Below are positions 54,030 to 62,516 of a DNA stretch of 64,000 nt, one piece after another. The DNA is from UBA5859 sp041940025. Its GTDB lineage: Bacteria; Pseudomonadota; Gammaproteobacteria; UBA5859. Made by a program: the position numbers and the translations under genes. The notes below the pieces were generated by a model. That model made no database searches. It was not told the origin of the DNA and worked only from the letters and a program-made list of their open reading frames with translations. The DNA lies in contig JBGTSY010000003.1 of the NCBI GenBank assembly GCA_041940025.1, forward strand, positions 62,001 to 126,000, given 5' to 3'. Position 1 is the stretch's first letter, and each line of letters opens with the position of its first letter.

Positions 54030-55729
54030 GAGTTTGAGGCCATGCGAATCGTTGCCGCTCCAGGTTGATCGGGTGTCACACTAAATAGTCGAAACGCACC
54101 CGACATGATTGTAGAAAACGCGGGTGCGGCCACGTCTCCGCCGTAGTAAGCCTGACCCCTTGGCTCATCAATCACCACCACGGTGGCGAATCTGGGATGA
54201 CTTACCGGACCCAATCCAGCAAACACCGAGAGATAAGAGTCTTTTTGATAACCGGTGGGGCCTAGTTTTTTGACTGTGCCGGTTTTCCCGGCGACACGAT
54301 ATCCAGGAACTGCCGCCGCGGGCGCGGTACCCTGAGAAGACACCACAGTTTCCATCATTGCGACCATTTGACGGGCCAGTTTCGGCTCTATCACCTGTTG
54401 CCGATCCATTAACGCATCTTGATTTAACAGACTGACAGTTAAACGTTCACCGCCGTTACCCAAAACTGCATATGCGCGCGCTAATTGCAGTGCAGTCACA
54501 GATAAGCCGTAGCCAAAAGACAACGTGGCCAACTCAACTTGACGCCAGGTTTCCGGGCCCCGCAAGCTGCCCATAGACTCACCGGGGAAATCACTACCGG
54601 TATAGCCGCCGAATCCCACTCGATCGAATAGGTGCCAGATCTTTTCACGACCCACCTCTAGCGCCAACCGGCTGGCCGCCACATTGCTTGATTTGGTAAT
54701 CACCTGTGTCAACGAGAGACTGCCGTAGTTGTGTACGTCCTGAATGGTTAGCCCCTTAAATGCAAACCAACCAGGTGCAGTATGCATCATCGTATTGGGG
54801 GTATACTCACCGGTTTCCATCGCTGCCAGTAAAGTAAAGGGTTTCACGGTGGAACCAGGCTCAAAAACGTCTGTCACCGCGCGATTTCTCAATGCTGGAC
54901 CCACTAACTGAGTTCGATCATTAGGATTAAAGGAAGGTTCATTGACCATTGCCAATACCTTCCCGGTTAGCGTATCTATCACCACCGCACTACCGGAATG
55001 AGCCTGATGGCGGATGACTGCCTCTTTCACGGCCCGGTAAGCAATGTATTGCAAACGAAGATCTATACTCAGTTGCAAATCGTTTCCGGGACTCACCTCC
55101 CGTACGATGCCTAACTCTTCAATGGTGTAGCCCTTCGCGTCCTGCAACACCTGTTTTAATCCATCACTCCCCTTCAACCAATGTTCAAAGGAGAGTTCAA
55201 TGCCCTCCTGGCCCACGTCATCAATGTTTGTAAAACCAACCACATGAGAGATCACTTCACCGGCAGGATAAAAACGTTTGGCTTCTTCGGTAATCTGCAA
55301 TCCAGAGAGTTTCAATGCCTTCGCCTGGCTGGCAAGATTCGGATCCGCCCAACGCGCCAGATACATAAATGACTTCGATTGTTTGCTGCGAATACGATCC
55401 GTTAATTCATCACTTGATAGCTTTAAATACTTAGCCAACTGTTTCCAATTATCATCCTCCAGATCTACTTTCTTCGGATTCGCCCAAATCGTCGGCATCG
55501 GGGTACTGATGGCTAAGGGTTCGCCGCGCGCATCACGTATCATGCCGCGATTGGCAGGGATCGCTACTTGACGATTGATATACCCTTCCCCACGACGTTT
55601 ATAGGTGTCATCTAATATTTGCAAATGGACGATTCGCGCCCCCAATGCAGCCAACGCCGATCCCATGAGCAATAACACCAACCATTTACGCAGTGCGAAG
55701 CTAGGACTGGAAAAAGTATCACGAGTCAA
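54026..55729 (-). CDS. ftsI: Penicillin-binding protein 3 (FtsI), septal transpeptidase
   Basis: FtsI is the divisome D,D-transpeptidase. The 567-residue class B PBP has an N-terminal membrane anchor (about 16-33), the pedestal domain, and the catalytic motifs S293-x-x-K296 (PGSTVKPFT), S347-S-N349 (TKSSNVAAS) and AGKTGTVKK near 480. It begins with a TTG whose TTGA overlaps the ftsL stop. No ATG precedes the anchor, so the rare start is well supported. Confidence 0.95.
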   Translation of the reverse strand: MTRDTFSSPSFALRKWLVLLLMGSALAALGARIVHLQILDDTYKRRGEGYINRQVAIPANRGMIRDARGEPLAISTPMPTIWANPKKVDLEDDNWKQLAKYLKLSSDELTDRIRSKQSKSFMYLARWADPNLASQAKALKLSGLQITEEAKRFYPAGEVISHVVGFTNIDDVGQEGIELSFEHWLKGSDGLKQVLQDAKGYTIEELGIVREVSPGNDLQLSIDLRLQYIAYRAVKEAVIRHQAHSGSAVVIDTLTGKVLAMVNEPSFNPNDRTQLVGPALRNRAVTDVFEPGSTVKPFTLLAAMETGEYTPNTMMHTAPGWFAFKGLTIQDVHNYGSLSLTQVITKSSNVAASRLALEVGREKIWHLFDRVGFGGYTGSDFPGESMGSLRGPETWRQVELATLSFGYGLSVTALQLARAYAVLGNGGERLTVSLLNQDALMDRQQVIEPKLARQMVAMMETVVSSQGTAPAAAVPGYRVAGKTGTVKKLGPTGYQKDSYLSVFAGLGPVSHPRFATVVVIDEPRGQAYYGGDVAAPAFSTIMSGAFRLFSVTPDQPGAATIRMASNS

Positions 55730-56028
55730 AATTCTACTCGCTTAATGTCATGGGCTAAGGGTTGCATCATGTTTAGGCGCTCCCTGGCCACAGATTCCAA
55801 ATGAGCATGACTAGACCAGGCTCCCTGCTCCAAGAGTAATTTGCCCCACTCCACGTCTAGCTCGATTTGCTGTTTCGAGAGTTGTTGCATTTGGGCAGTT
55901 AACTGCCGACTTTGATGTTGGGAATAAATTAAAGTTAATGCCGACGCTATCAAAACTGACAATGCCGCCACCACAATGGTTGTCGCTGCCACTGAATGAT
56001 TGAACCAATCTGATATCATCCGCACCAT
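55726..56028 (-). CDS. ftsL: Cell division protein FtsL
   Basis: FtsL is a small bitopic divisome protein that forms a coiled coil with FtsB and helps activate FtsWI. The 100 residues have a membrane helix (about 15-35) and a periplasmic leucine-zipper-like coil (QLTAQMQQLSKQQIEL, near 42-58), ending with the conserved ARERLNMMQP. It overlaps rsmH by 1 bp and ftsI by 4 bp. Confidence 0.92.
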   Translation of the reverse strand: MVRMISDWFNHSVAATTIVVAALSVLIASALTLIYSQHQSRQLTAQMQQLSKQQIELDVEWGKLLLEQGAWSSHAHLESVARERLNMMQPLAHDIKRVEF

Positions 56029-56948
56029 TAGATTTTTTCCGCCACCCGCATAATCGCACTGCGTGCTCGAGGATTATTTTCAATCTCGCGGGTAGAGGGA
56101 CGAATCGGCTTGCCCACTAACTTAATACGCGGTCTTGCCTGTAGTTGCGCCCATTGAGGCGAGTCTGTGGCACCATATCCGCGCGCCTGATCACGCATGA
56201 AACGTTTCACGATTCGATCTTCTAAAGAATGAAAACTAATCACCACCAGGCGTCCACCCCGACGCAGTAAGTCCAAGACATCCCTTAATGCGGTTTCCAA
56301 TACAGACAGCTCCTGATTGATAAACAGGCGCAGTGCCAAAAAGCTTCGGGTGGCCGGATGTTTCTCCTTCTCCTTGCGAGGAACTGCCTCACTAATTAAC
56401 TTAGCGAGTTGCAGTGTGGTACTCAGTGGTCTGTGCGCGACGATGGCACTGGCAATGCGTTTGGCATAACGCTCTTCGCCTAGCTCCCAGAGCACCTGGG
56501 CAATGTGTTTTGGTGATGCGTGATTGAGCCAATCCGCCACCGGTTCGCCCTGTCGAGGATCCATGCGCATGTCCAACGGACCAGCTTGTTGAAATGAAAA
56601 TCCCCGCTCTGCTTCATCCAGTTGCGGTGACGAAACACCTAAATCTAACAACGCGCCGGATAAACCCTGTTCCAGATCGCACCTCTTGCAGACAGTTTTT
56701 ATATTCAGGAAATTGTCATCATAAAACCTGAACCTGGAGTCCTGCTGTGTGACTTGCTCGGCAACAGGAATGGCTGCGGGATCCTGATCGAATGCTATCA
56801 ATCGTCCCTCAGCAGCCAACCTCGACAAAATTTCACGGCTATGCCCGCCTCTGCCGAAGGTTCCGTCCAAATAGATTCCGTTTTCCTCTGTCATCAATGC
56901 ATCAACTGCTTCTGTTAATAGGACACTTATGTGTAAATGAGAGTTCAC
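56028..56948 (-). CDS. rsmH: 16S rRNA m4C1402 methyltransferase RsmH (MraW)
   Basis: RsmH methylates N4 of C1402 in 16S rRNA; RsmI, encoded 1 kb upstream, methylates the 2'-O of the same nucleotide. The 306-residue protein has HISVLLTEAVD (6-16), the SAM motif GTFGRGGHSREIL (29-41), LLDLGVSSPQLDE and VISFHSLEDRIVK. The start is a GTG at 56948, 6 bp after mraZ. Confidence 0.96.
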   Translation of the reverse strand: MNSHLHISVLLTEAVDALMTEENGIYLDGTFGRGGHSREILSRLAAEGRLIAFDQDPAAIPVAEQVTQQDSRFRFYDDNFLNIKTVCKRCDLEQGLSGALLDLGVSSPQLDEAERGFSFQQAGPLDMRMDPRQGEPVADWLNHASPKHIAQVLWELGEERYAKRIASAIVAHRPLSTTLQLAKLISEAVPRKEKEKHPATRSFLALRLFINQELSVLETALRDVLDLLRRGGRLVVISFHSLEDRIVKRFMRDQARGYGATDSPQWAQLQARPRIKLVGKPIRPSTREIENNPRARSAIMRVAEKI

Positions 56949-56954
56949 CTGGCG

Positions 56955-57416
56955 TTATAGAGTTAACTGTTTCAACGCATCCGACATGTCGCTGGTTTCG
57001 GGATCTTCCAACAGTTGATCCCAAGCCACACCCTGCTCGCTCCAGGCCGTTCGACTCCAGATTTCAAATTTTTCTCCCTGACCCACCAAGGTGACCTCTT
57101 TTTGTAGCTCGGCATACTGACGTAAGCTAGGCGGCACGAGGATGCGACCCATGCTATCCATCAGGCAATCTTCGGCTCTTCCCTGAACCATTCGACGTAT
57201 CAGACCCGCTGTTTTATCGAAGGTAGGCAAAGCATTCAGCTCTTCTTCTTTTACCTTCCAAACGCTCAAGGGAAACAACTGTAAACAACGTACAAAAGGA
57301 TGCATGGTGAGCACTAGATGACCACCATCATTCTCATTCAAAAAATCACGATAACGCTTAGGAATCGCTAAGCGCCCTCTATCATCTAAATTCAGGTCGT
57401 TTGAGCCACGAAACAC
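56955..57416 (-). CDS. mraZ: Transcriptional regulator MraZ
   Basis: MraZ is an AbrB-type ring-forming DNA-binding protein that represses its own dcw operon by binding direct repeats upstream. The 153-residue product has two MraZ repeats with the D-x3-R signature (D11/R15 in DDRGR, D87/R91 in DSMGR). It starts with GTG at 57416, 8 bp after AAGGTG. Its operator and a strong promoter are visible upstream at 57493-57557. It is the first gene of the cluster. Confidence 0.96.
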   Translation of the reverse strand: MFRGSNDLNLDDRGRLAIPKRYRDFLNENDGGHLVLTMHPFVRCLQLFPLSVWKVKEEELNALPTFDKTAGLIRRMVQGRAEDCLMDSMGRILVPPSLRQYAELQKEVTLVGQGEKFEIWSRTAWSEQGVAWDQLLEDPETSDMSDALKQLTL

Positions 57417-57492
57417 CGGGGTGCACCTTGAATCCCGTTAGTTGCCAGGAACCCTGATTTTGGGGAAACTCCCCCACTTCAGGTACTCATAG

Positions 57493-57517
57493 ATCCATTT
57501 GAACCCATTTCATCCCA
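57493..57517 (-). promoter_or_regulatory. MraZ operator (three TGGGN-type direct repeats)
   Basis: On the minus strand the words TGGGA (57517-57513), TGGGT (57507-57503) and TGGAT (57497-57493) occur with an exact 10-bp period. MraZ boxes in E. coli and other bacteria are TGGGN repeats separated by 5 bp. They lie just downstream of the predicted promoter and about 80-100 bp before mraZ, so the product could block its own transcription. The third box is imperfect. Confidence 0.85.
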
Positions 57518-57529
57518 CTTCGAGACTCA

Positions 57530-57557
57530 ACTATAAATGGTGGACACCTAGTGTCAA
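57530..57557 (-). promoter_or_regulatory. Predicted sigma-70 promoter of the dcw cluster
   Basis: TTGACA (57557-57552) and TATAGT (57535-57530) on the minus strand are separated by 16 bp, a near-consensus sigma-70 promoter. The predicted transcription start is near 57523, immediately before the MraZ boxes, giving a leader of about 107 nt. The rest of the 313-bp gap to rnpB is AT-rich and shows no gene. Confidence 0.75.
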
Positions 57558-57729
57558 GCAAAAACTGCAATTTTTTAAACAAATTCCTCCTTATCTCACA
57601 ATGACTTAGCTTACCTAACTAAGAAATTCGGAGGCTGATTGTCTTATCGTAGTTTTTTCATGATGTTGTGCAGATTTTCTAATATTTTGGAACGATAAAG
57701 GAAGATAACTGTTTCTTTAGTAAGAGAAA

Positions 57730-58068
57730 GGAGTTGACCTGTAAGCCGGGTTCTGTCGTGGATAGCCATTCATCTGGGATGATTGTCACCAATCACCTCA
57801 TGCGACCAACCCAGATCCAACGCGGGCCACGCTTTAGGATCTCTATTTGGTCTTGCTTCAAGTGGGGTTTACCCTGCCGTCGCTGTTACCATCGACGCGG
57901 TGCGCTCTTACCGCACCATTTCACCCTTACCACGTCGCCGTGGCGGTATCTTTTCTGTGGCACTTTCCGTAGGCTCACGCCCCCCAGGCGTTACCTGGCA
58001 CTTTGCCCTATGAAGCCCGGACTTTCCTCCATGCTTGGTGCACAGCGGCTACCCGGTCAACTCCGGCA
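57730..58068 (-). ncRNA. rnpB: RNase P RNA (class A)
   Basis: This is the catalytic RNA of RNase P, which matures tRNA 5' ends. On the minus strand a 10-bp P1 helix (GGAGTTGACC with GGTCAACTCC) closes the molecule. Inside are the universally conserved GAGGAAAGTCCGGGCT-like segment after P3, GCCAGGTAACGCCTGG, GGTAAGGGTGAAA, GTGCGGTAAGAGCGCACCG and the 3' ACGACAGAACCCGGCTTA. The order rsmI-rnpB-mraZ is usual in Pseudomonas-like bacteria. Exact ends are approximate. Confidence 0.96.
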
Positions 58069-58078
58069 ACCAAGATAA

Positions 58079-58969
58079 TCAAGAATCGTCGATTGCGCCA
58101 GCTTCTTTTGCGTTGAGAGCCAACGCGCGCCGATAAATAGACTGTTTCTGTAGACCAGTATAATGGGCCGCTACTTTTGCCGCATGACTCGGAGAGAGAT
58201 GCGCTAACAAGATCTTCAATAGTCGATCCACGTCCATCAAGCTAAACGCATCATCATCTTGATTGGCTTCAATGAGAATGACCATTTCCCCCTTTAGCTG
58301 ATTTGCATCTGCATCAACGCACTGGCGGACTGTCGCCACACTTCCGGAGAGAAAGGTCTCATAGGTCTTAGTCATTTCCCGCGCGACGCAAATATTGCGC
58401 GTGTCACCCAATACCTGGCTGATATCTTCTAAGGTCGCCGACAGACGATGGGGAGATTCATACAAGATTAGGGTGCAGTCAATCGATCCATATTTTTCTA
58501 ACTGCTTACGCCGTGCCACCTGCTGATGAGGCAAAAAACCCAAAAAACAAAATCGATTCACCGCGATGCCTGCAGCAGATGCAGCGGCAATTAATGCAGA
58601 GGGCCCGGGAATGGGCACCACTTGAAGGCCTGCCTCGCGGGCCGCGCGCACCAATAAAAAGCCGGGATCACTCAAGAGAGGTGTGCCCGCATCAGATATC
58701 AACGCCAGTTTTTCGCCTTGTTGCACTCTCTCTATGAGTGCCGGTATCTTTGCCGCTTCGTTGTGCTCATGCAATGAAAGACAAGGCGTAATGATTTGAT
58801 AGTGATCCAATAACTTTTTACTGTGTCGAGTATCTTCGGCAGCAATCACATCCGCCTGTTTGAGAATATCGATGGCACGAATGGTGATATCATCTAAATG
58901 GCCAATTGGGGTAGCCACCACGTACAAGACACCTGAGTTGGGATTCTGCTGATTAGGAACCTGTTTCAT
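58079..58969 (-). CDS. rsmI: 16S rRNA 2'-O-ribose C1402 methyltransferase RsmI (intact copy)
   Basis: RsmI methylates the 2'-OH of C1402 in 16S rRNA, complementing RsmH. From the ATG at 58969 the product is 296 residues: LYVVATPIGHLDDITIRA near the N-terminus, DVIAAEDTRHSKKLLDHY, LISDAGTPLLSDPGF and the P-loop-like PIPGPSALIAA. A TTG at 58984 would add five residues. The first 39 codons and the upstream spacer are repeated at 62757-62874, past the inserted cioAB block. Confidence 0.94.
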   Translation of the reverse strand: MKQVPNQQNPNSGVLYVVATPIGHLDDITIRAIDILKQADVIAAEDTRHSKKLLDHYQIITPCLSLHEHNEAAKIPALIERVQQGEKLALISDAGTPLLSDPGFLLVRAAREAGLQVVPIPGPSALIAAASAAGIAVNRFCFLGFLPHQQVARRKQLEKYGSIDCTLILYESPHRLSATLEDISQVLGDTRNICVAREMTKTYETFLSGSVATVRQCVDADANQLKGEMVILIEANQDDDAFSLMDVDRLLKILLAHLSPSHAAKVAAHYTGLQKQSIYRRALALNAKEAGAIDDS

Positions 58970-59340
58970 TTGACCATTTTGCAACCAAGGTACCCTATAC
59001 TCAAGCCATGAACAGAATAAAACAATTTCTTATTGTCGGCCTCATTCCTCTGCTGTTGGTATTTGGCTGCGCCGGACTGGCTTCTATCCCCAGTGTGCAA
59101 CTGACCGCTGAAGAGCGGGCCAGACTGAAACTCGAGCAAACCGGGAGGGAATATTTAAAACAAGCCGGAAATGCCGCATCACTTCAAAAAGAGGAGTGAT
59201 TGTTATTGGCTGCGGACTACTTTGCCGGGACCACAATATTTCACTTAGCCAACGCACACTGAGTCAAATCAAACATCCTCAACATTTATCCACGGAGTTG
59301 ATAAGCCAACGGTCTCTGATCCAGGCACAACTCCTGTTAG
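58852..59340. repeat. Direct repeat of the rsmI-lpoA junction, left copy
   Basis: About 489 bp covering the start of rsmI, the short divergent spacer and the first 333 bp of lpoA. It matches 62757-63247 in the same orientation with roughly 30 substitutions and three 1-bp indels by eye (about 93% identity). The rsmI side is the functional one here; the lpoA side is broken. Confidence 0.92.
59008..59340 (+). pseudogene. Truncated lpoA copy
   Basis: The left-hand copy of lpoA starts normally (MNRIKQFLIVG, lipobox ending FGCAG) but has a TGA in place of a leucine codon after 63 residues. It then has a 1-bp deletion in the run that reads GCCCGGGCC in the intact copy, and the homology stops at 59340, where unrelated DNA begins. 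Many of its differences from the intact copy change the protein, as expected for a gene free of selection. At best it would give a 63-residue lipoprotein stub. Confidence 0.9.
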
Positions 59341-59343
59341 GAA

Positions 59344-59598
59344 GGGCAACCTGATGAGCAGGAATCGCACACCCTGAAAAATATTTTCCGGTGGCACAAA
59401 ACCAAAGTCACCGACGTGATGAGGCCACGTCCGGTGGTGTTTTCATTACCTGAAACACTAACGGTAGATGAGTATTTCGATAAACATTTCGACTCGCTTT
59501 TCGCGCGCATTCCGGTGTATGCAGAGGATGATTTATTATTGGCACTGGCACGCAATCATGCACACAAGACCCTGAAAACTTATACTCGATCGAGATGA
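59344..59598 (+). pseudogene. Fragment of a CNNM/CorC (HlyC-type) transporter gene
   Basis: The plus frame reads HTLKNIFRWHKTKVTDVM, RPRPVVFSLPETLTVDEYF, then FARIPVYAEDDLLLALARN. This matches the start of the CBS-domain region of CNNM-family ion transporters (typically KVRDIMTPR, then FSRIPVY...DDLLLA). Compared with the family about 14 residues between the IPVY and DDLLLA segments are missing, an in-frame deletion. Neither the membrane domain nor the C-terminal part is present. It begins exactly where the lpoA homology stops, so it is an orphan fragment. Confidence 0.72.
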
Positions 59599-59892
59599 GC
59601 CTGGTCATCAGTTACATTTGCGTCTGCGCAAAGTATGCGAACGACAGCAAAAAGTTCGTCTCGATTATGGTGATGCAAATAGAATAGACACTTCTCGTAC
59701 TATCTGGCCTATGGGAATGATTGGATGGGAGGATAGTTAGACTGTATTAGGCGGGCGCGAATTGCGAGAAGTTTAGCGGAATTTTTGTTTTGGAGTTTCG
59801 AAGAAACTGAAGAGCTTCATGACTATTTAGAAACGACACCGACGCATTGTTTGGATTATTTTATACGTCGCGTTGAGGATAAGTATTGTTAG
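59588..59892 (+). pseudogene. Decayed WYL-domain (YafY-like) regulator fragment
   Basis: In plus frames the text LRLRKVCERQQKVRLDYGD, SRTIWPMGMIGWED, then (after a TAG where a tryptophan is expected) TVLGGRELREV and RNFCF, and after a frameshift EETEELHDYLETTP, LDYFIRRVEDKYC. Together these follow the order of a WYL domain in YafY-type helix-turn-helix regulators (typically WxLxAWCELREDFRxFRxDR). At least two stops and one frameshift show it is dead. The N-terminal helix-turn-helix part is missing. Confidence 0.65.
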
Positions 59893-60116
59893 TTCTATCA
59901 TTCAGGGCTTTAGGATGGTTTGGCAATTAATGCTTTCGCTAGATTAAGAAGTCGAGACTGATATGAGTATAGGCAAGGGGAAAATGACCAGGTGGCCTTT
60001 TTCTTAAAGAATAGGCTTACATTGTATGTCTTTGGCGAAAAAAAATACAGCTATTTTTATTTCGAGTTTTTCGTTATGGTGCTGCTCACCATATTGATCG
60101 CAGCGAGGTAATAGCT
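59893..60116. promoter_or_regulatory. Upstream region of cioA
   Basis: This 224-bp AT-rich stretch has no open frame I would call. GAGGT lies about 10 bp before the cioA ATG as a ribosome-binding site. An A-run at 60039-60046 and a T-rich segment follow; I could not fix a promoter, nor a clear FNR/ANR site (TTGAT-N4-ATCAA), although oxygen control would be expected for this oxidase. Confidence 0.4.
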
Positions 60117-61484
60117 ATGGAACTGGATCCATTTATTTTGTCGCGAATTCAATTCGCACTAAATATCAGCTTTCATATTTTATTTCCCACTATCTCCATC
60201 GGCCTCGGCTGGATTCTTTTATTTTTTCGCATTCGTTATACGCAAACTGATGATAAAGCCTGGGAATACGCCTACTTCTTTTGGGTGAAAATATTTGCGC
60301 TGACCTTTGCGTTGGGTGTCGTATCTGGCGTCACCATGAGCTTTCAGTTTGGTACGAATTGGCCTGGCTTTATGGAAAGGGCGGGGAATATCGCCGGACC
60401 GCTATTGGGTTATGAGGTGTTAACCGCCTTTTTTATGGAAGCGTCGTTTCTCGGTTTGATGTTATTCGGGAAAGACCGCATTTCTAATCGCTTACATTTA
60501 ATCTCGGTGGCATTGGTTGCAATTGGCACTTCTTTTTCAGCATTTTGGATTCTTAGTTTAAATTCATGGATGCAGACACCCGTCGGTTATGAATTAAAAG
60601 ACGGAGTGTTTTTTGCGAAAGACTGGTGGGAAATTGTGTTTAATCCTTCGTTTCCTTACCGTTTGGCACATATGACAATTGCTTGCTTGTTAACGGCGGC
60701 ATTTTTAGTTGCAGGGGTGAGCGCTTGGCGTGCACAAAAGGGAGTGGATGGCCCTGCAACCTGGATGGTCATGAAAACAGGTATCGCCTTAGCTGCTGTG
60801 TTAGCCCCTTTGCAAATCTTGGTGGGGGATTTACACGGTTTAAATACCTTGGCGCATCAACCGGCAAAAATTGCCGCGATGGAGGGAGTCTGGGAAACCG
60901 AAAAGGGAGCGCCTCTCACATTAATTGGCTGGCCCGATGAAGAAACCCGTACCACGAAATGGGCGATTAAAATTCCCAAAGCTGCGAGTTTGATTTTAAC
61001 CCACGATTTCGATGGTGAATTGCAGGGGCTGAATGATTTTGAAGGCGAGCATCCGCCAGTGGCTATTGTTTTTTGGTCATTTCGTATCATGGTGGGCATG
61101 GGAATGTTGATGCTGATAATCGCCTGGTGGGGCGCAATTACCTTTTTGCGGAAAAAAGAAATGGGCTTATGGCAGTTGAGGGCGATTTCGGCGATGACAT
61201 TTTCGGGCTGGATTGCGGTGCTTGCCGGTTGGTATGTGACAGAAATAGGTCGGCAACCATGGATCATTAGTGGCATGGTAAAAGCCAGTGAAGTTGTTGC
61301 GGATCATCCAGGTACCACGGTTTTGGGCACCTTACTGAGTTATGCCGCAATATATGCATTTTTATTGTTTTCTTATATCGGTGCGATTTTATATTTATCA
61401 ACGAAACCGGCTCGTTCTTTAACATTGGTCCACGAATACGAGCCGATAACAGAAGCCGATTTATCAGCTGGGAGGACAAGCTAA
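60117..61484 (+). CDS. cioA: Cyanide-insensitive-type bd quinol oxidase subunit I (CioA/CydA)
   Basis: This is the haem-bearing subunit of a cytochrome bd-family quinol oxidase, which reduces oxygen to water with high affinity without pumping protons. The 455-residue protein has the haem ligands H20 (SFHILFP), H185 (YRLAHM) and M325 (FRIMVG), plus E100 and E108 of the proton path. The Q-loop residues K251 and E256 (QPAKIAAMEGVWE) are followed by a short Q-loop, the CioA-type form, and GWYVTEIGRQPW near the C-terminus. It overlaps cioB by 1 bp (TAATG). It sits in a block bounded by a duplicated rsmI-lpoA junction. Confidence 0.95.
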   Translation: MELDPFILSRIQFALNISFHILFPTISIGLGWILLFFRIRYTQTDDKAWEYAYFFWVKIFALTFALGVVSGVTMSFQFGTNWPGFMERAGNIAGPLLGYEVLTAFFMEASFLGLMLFGKDRISNRLHLISVALVAIGTSFSAFWILSLNSWMQTPVGYELKDGVFFAKDWWEIVFNPSFPYRLAHMTIACLLTAAFLVAGVSAWRAQKGVDGPATWMVMKTGIALAAVLAPLQILVGDLHGLNTLAHQPAKIAAMEGVWETEKGAPLTLIGWPDEETRTTKWAIKIPKAASLILTHDFDGELQGLNDFEGEHPPVAIVFWSFRIMVGMGMLMLIIAWWGAITFLRKKEMGLWQLRAISAMTFSGWIAVLAGWYVTEIGRQPWIISGMVKASEVVADHPGTTVLGTLLSYAAIYAFLLFSYIGAILYLSTKPARSLTLVHEYEPITEADLSAGRTS

Positions 61485-62476
61485 TGGAGTATTGGCTTCC
61501 AGTATTTTTTATTTTCGCCATGGGCTTGTCGATGCTGATTTACGTATTGCTTGACGGTTACGATTTGGGTGTCGGTTTATTGTTGCCCTTTGCCAAAAAC
61601 CAGGAGCGAGACATGATGATCGCATCGATAGGACCTTTCTGGGATGCGAATGAGACATGGTTGGTCTTAGGTATCGGTGTGTTACTAATTGCTTTTCCTC
61701 AGGCCCACGGAATGATTTTGACCGCTTTGTATATACCCGTAGCCATTATGCTGTTTGGTTTGATATTGCGAGGAGTAGCATTCGATTTTCGTGTAAAGGC
61801 AGGTGATTCGAAAAAGCAAATGTGGGATCGCTTCTTTTTTCTTGGATCGTTTGTCACTTCAACTGCGCAAGGCTGGATGCTGGGTGATTATATTACGGGT
61901 CTACAGGATACGAAAAATAGTTTCATCTTTTCCAGTTTGATCGCCATTACCCTGCCCGCTTTTTACATTATGTTGGGCGCAGCCTGGCTCATGATTAAAA
62001 CAGAAGGCGAATTGTTTGATAAAGCGGTGCGCTGGGCAAAAAAATCGATATTACCCATGGGCTTTGCTTTGTTGCTGATTTCGATCGCAACCCCAATTGT
62101 AAGTGAAACCATTGCGGATAAATGGTTTGTTTTGCCTAATACCATTGGTTTGTTACCGATCCCCTTAAGCTGTTTGATCGTATATGGCGGCATCATTTGG
62201 TTACTCAATTCACCACAAGTTCTTGCCGCAGGGTATTACCGCCTGGTTTATTTTGGTCTGGTGGTTATCTGTTTTATGGCTGCAATTGGCTTGGGTTATA
62301 GTGTATTTCCTGAAATCGTCATTGGGCAACTGAATATTTGGCAGGCAGCCGCTGCGACGGGGTCTCTGAAAATGATTTTCTATGGCACGGTGATTACCTT
62401 GCCGGCGATTCTAGCGTATACGGTGTTTATACACTGGGTGTTCCGCGGAAAGGCCACCCATCTAAGCTACGAGTAG
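61484..62476 (+). CDS. cioB: Cyanide-insensitive-type bd quinol oxidase subunit II (CioB/CydB)
   Basis: Subunit II of the bd oxidase, a membrane protein of about eight or nine helices. The 330 residues fit CioB (E. coli CydB is about 380). Conserved segments are YVLLDGYDLGVGLLLPF (20-36), GPFWDANETWLVLGIG (about 47-62) and GAWLMIKTEGEL. No cydX-like small gene and no cydDC follow within the block, so assembly would rely on genes elsewhere or on the simpler CioAB needs. Confidence 0.95.
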   Translation: MEYWLPVFFIFAMGLSMLIYVLLDGYDLGVGLLLPFAKNQERDMMIASIGPFWDANETWLVLGIGVLLIAFPQAHGMILTALYIPVAIMLFGLILRGVAFDFRVKAGDSKKQMWDRFFFLGSFVTSTAQGWMLGDYITGLQDTKNSFIFSSLIAITLPAFYIMLGAAWLMIKTEGELFDKAVRWAKKSILPMGFALLLISIATPIVSETIADKWFVLPNTIGLLPIPLSCLIVYGGIIWLLNSPQVLAAGYYRLVYFGLVVICFMAAIGLGYSVFPEIVIGQLNIWQAAAATGSLKMIFYGTVITLPAILAYTVFIHWVFRGKATHLSYE

Positions 62477-62516
62477 GCATCATGAACAGGATCAGACTCG
62501 ATTGATTCCTCATGAT

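Noticed and set aside
62482..62505. Seven-codon frame after cioB as a possible cydX
   Set aside because: CydX proteins are about 30-40 residues with a membrane helix; this frame is far too short and hydrophilic.
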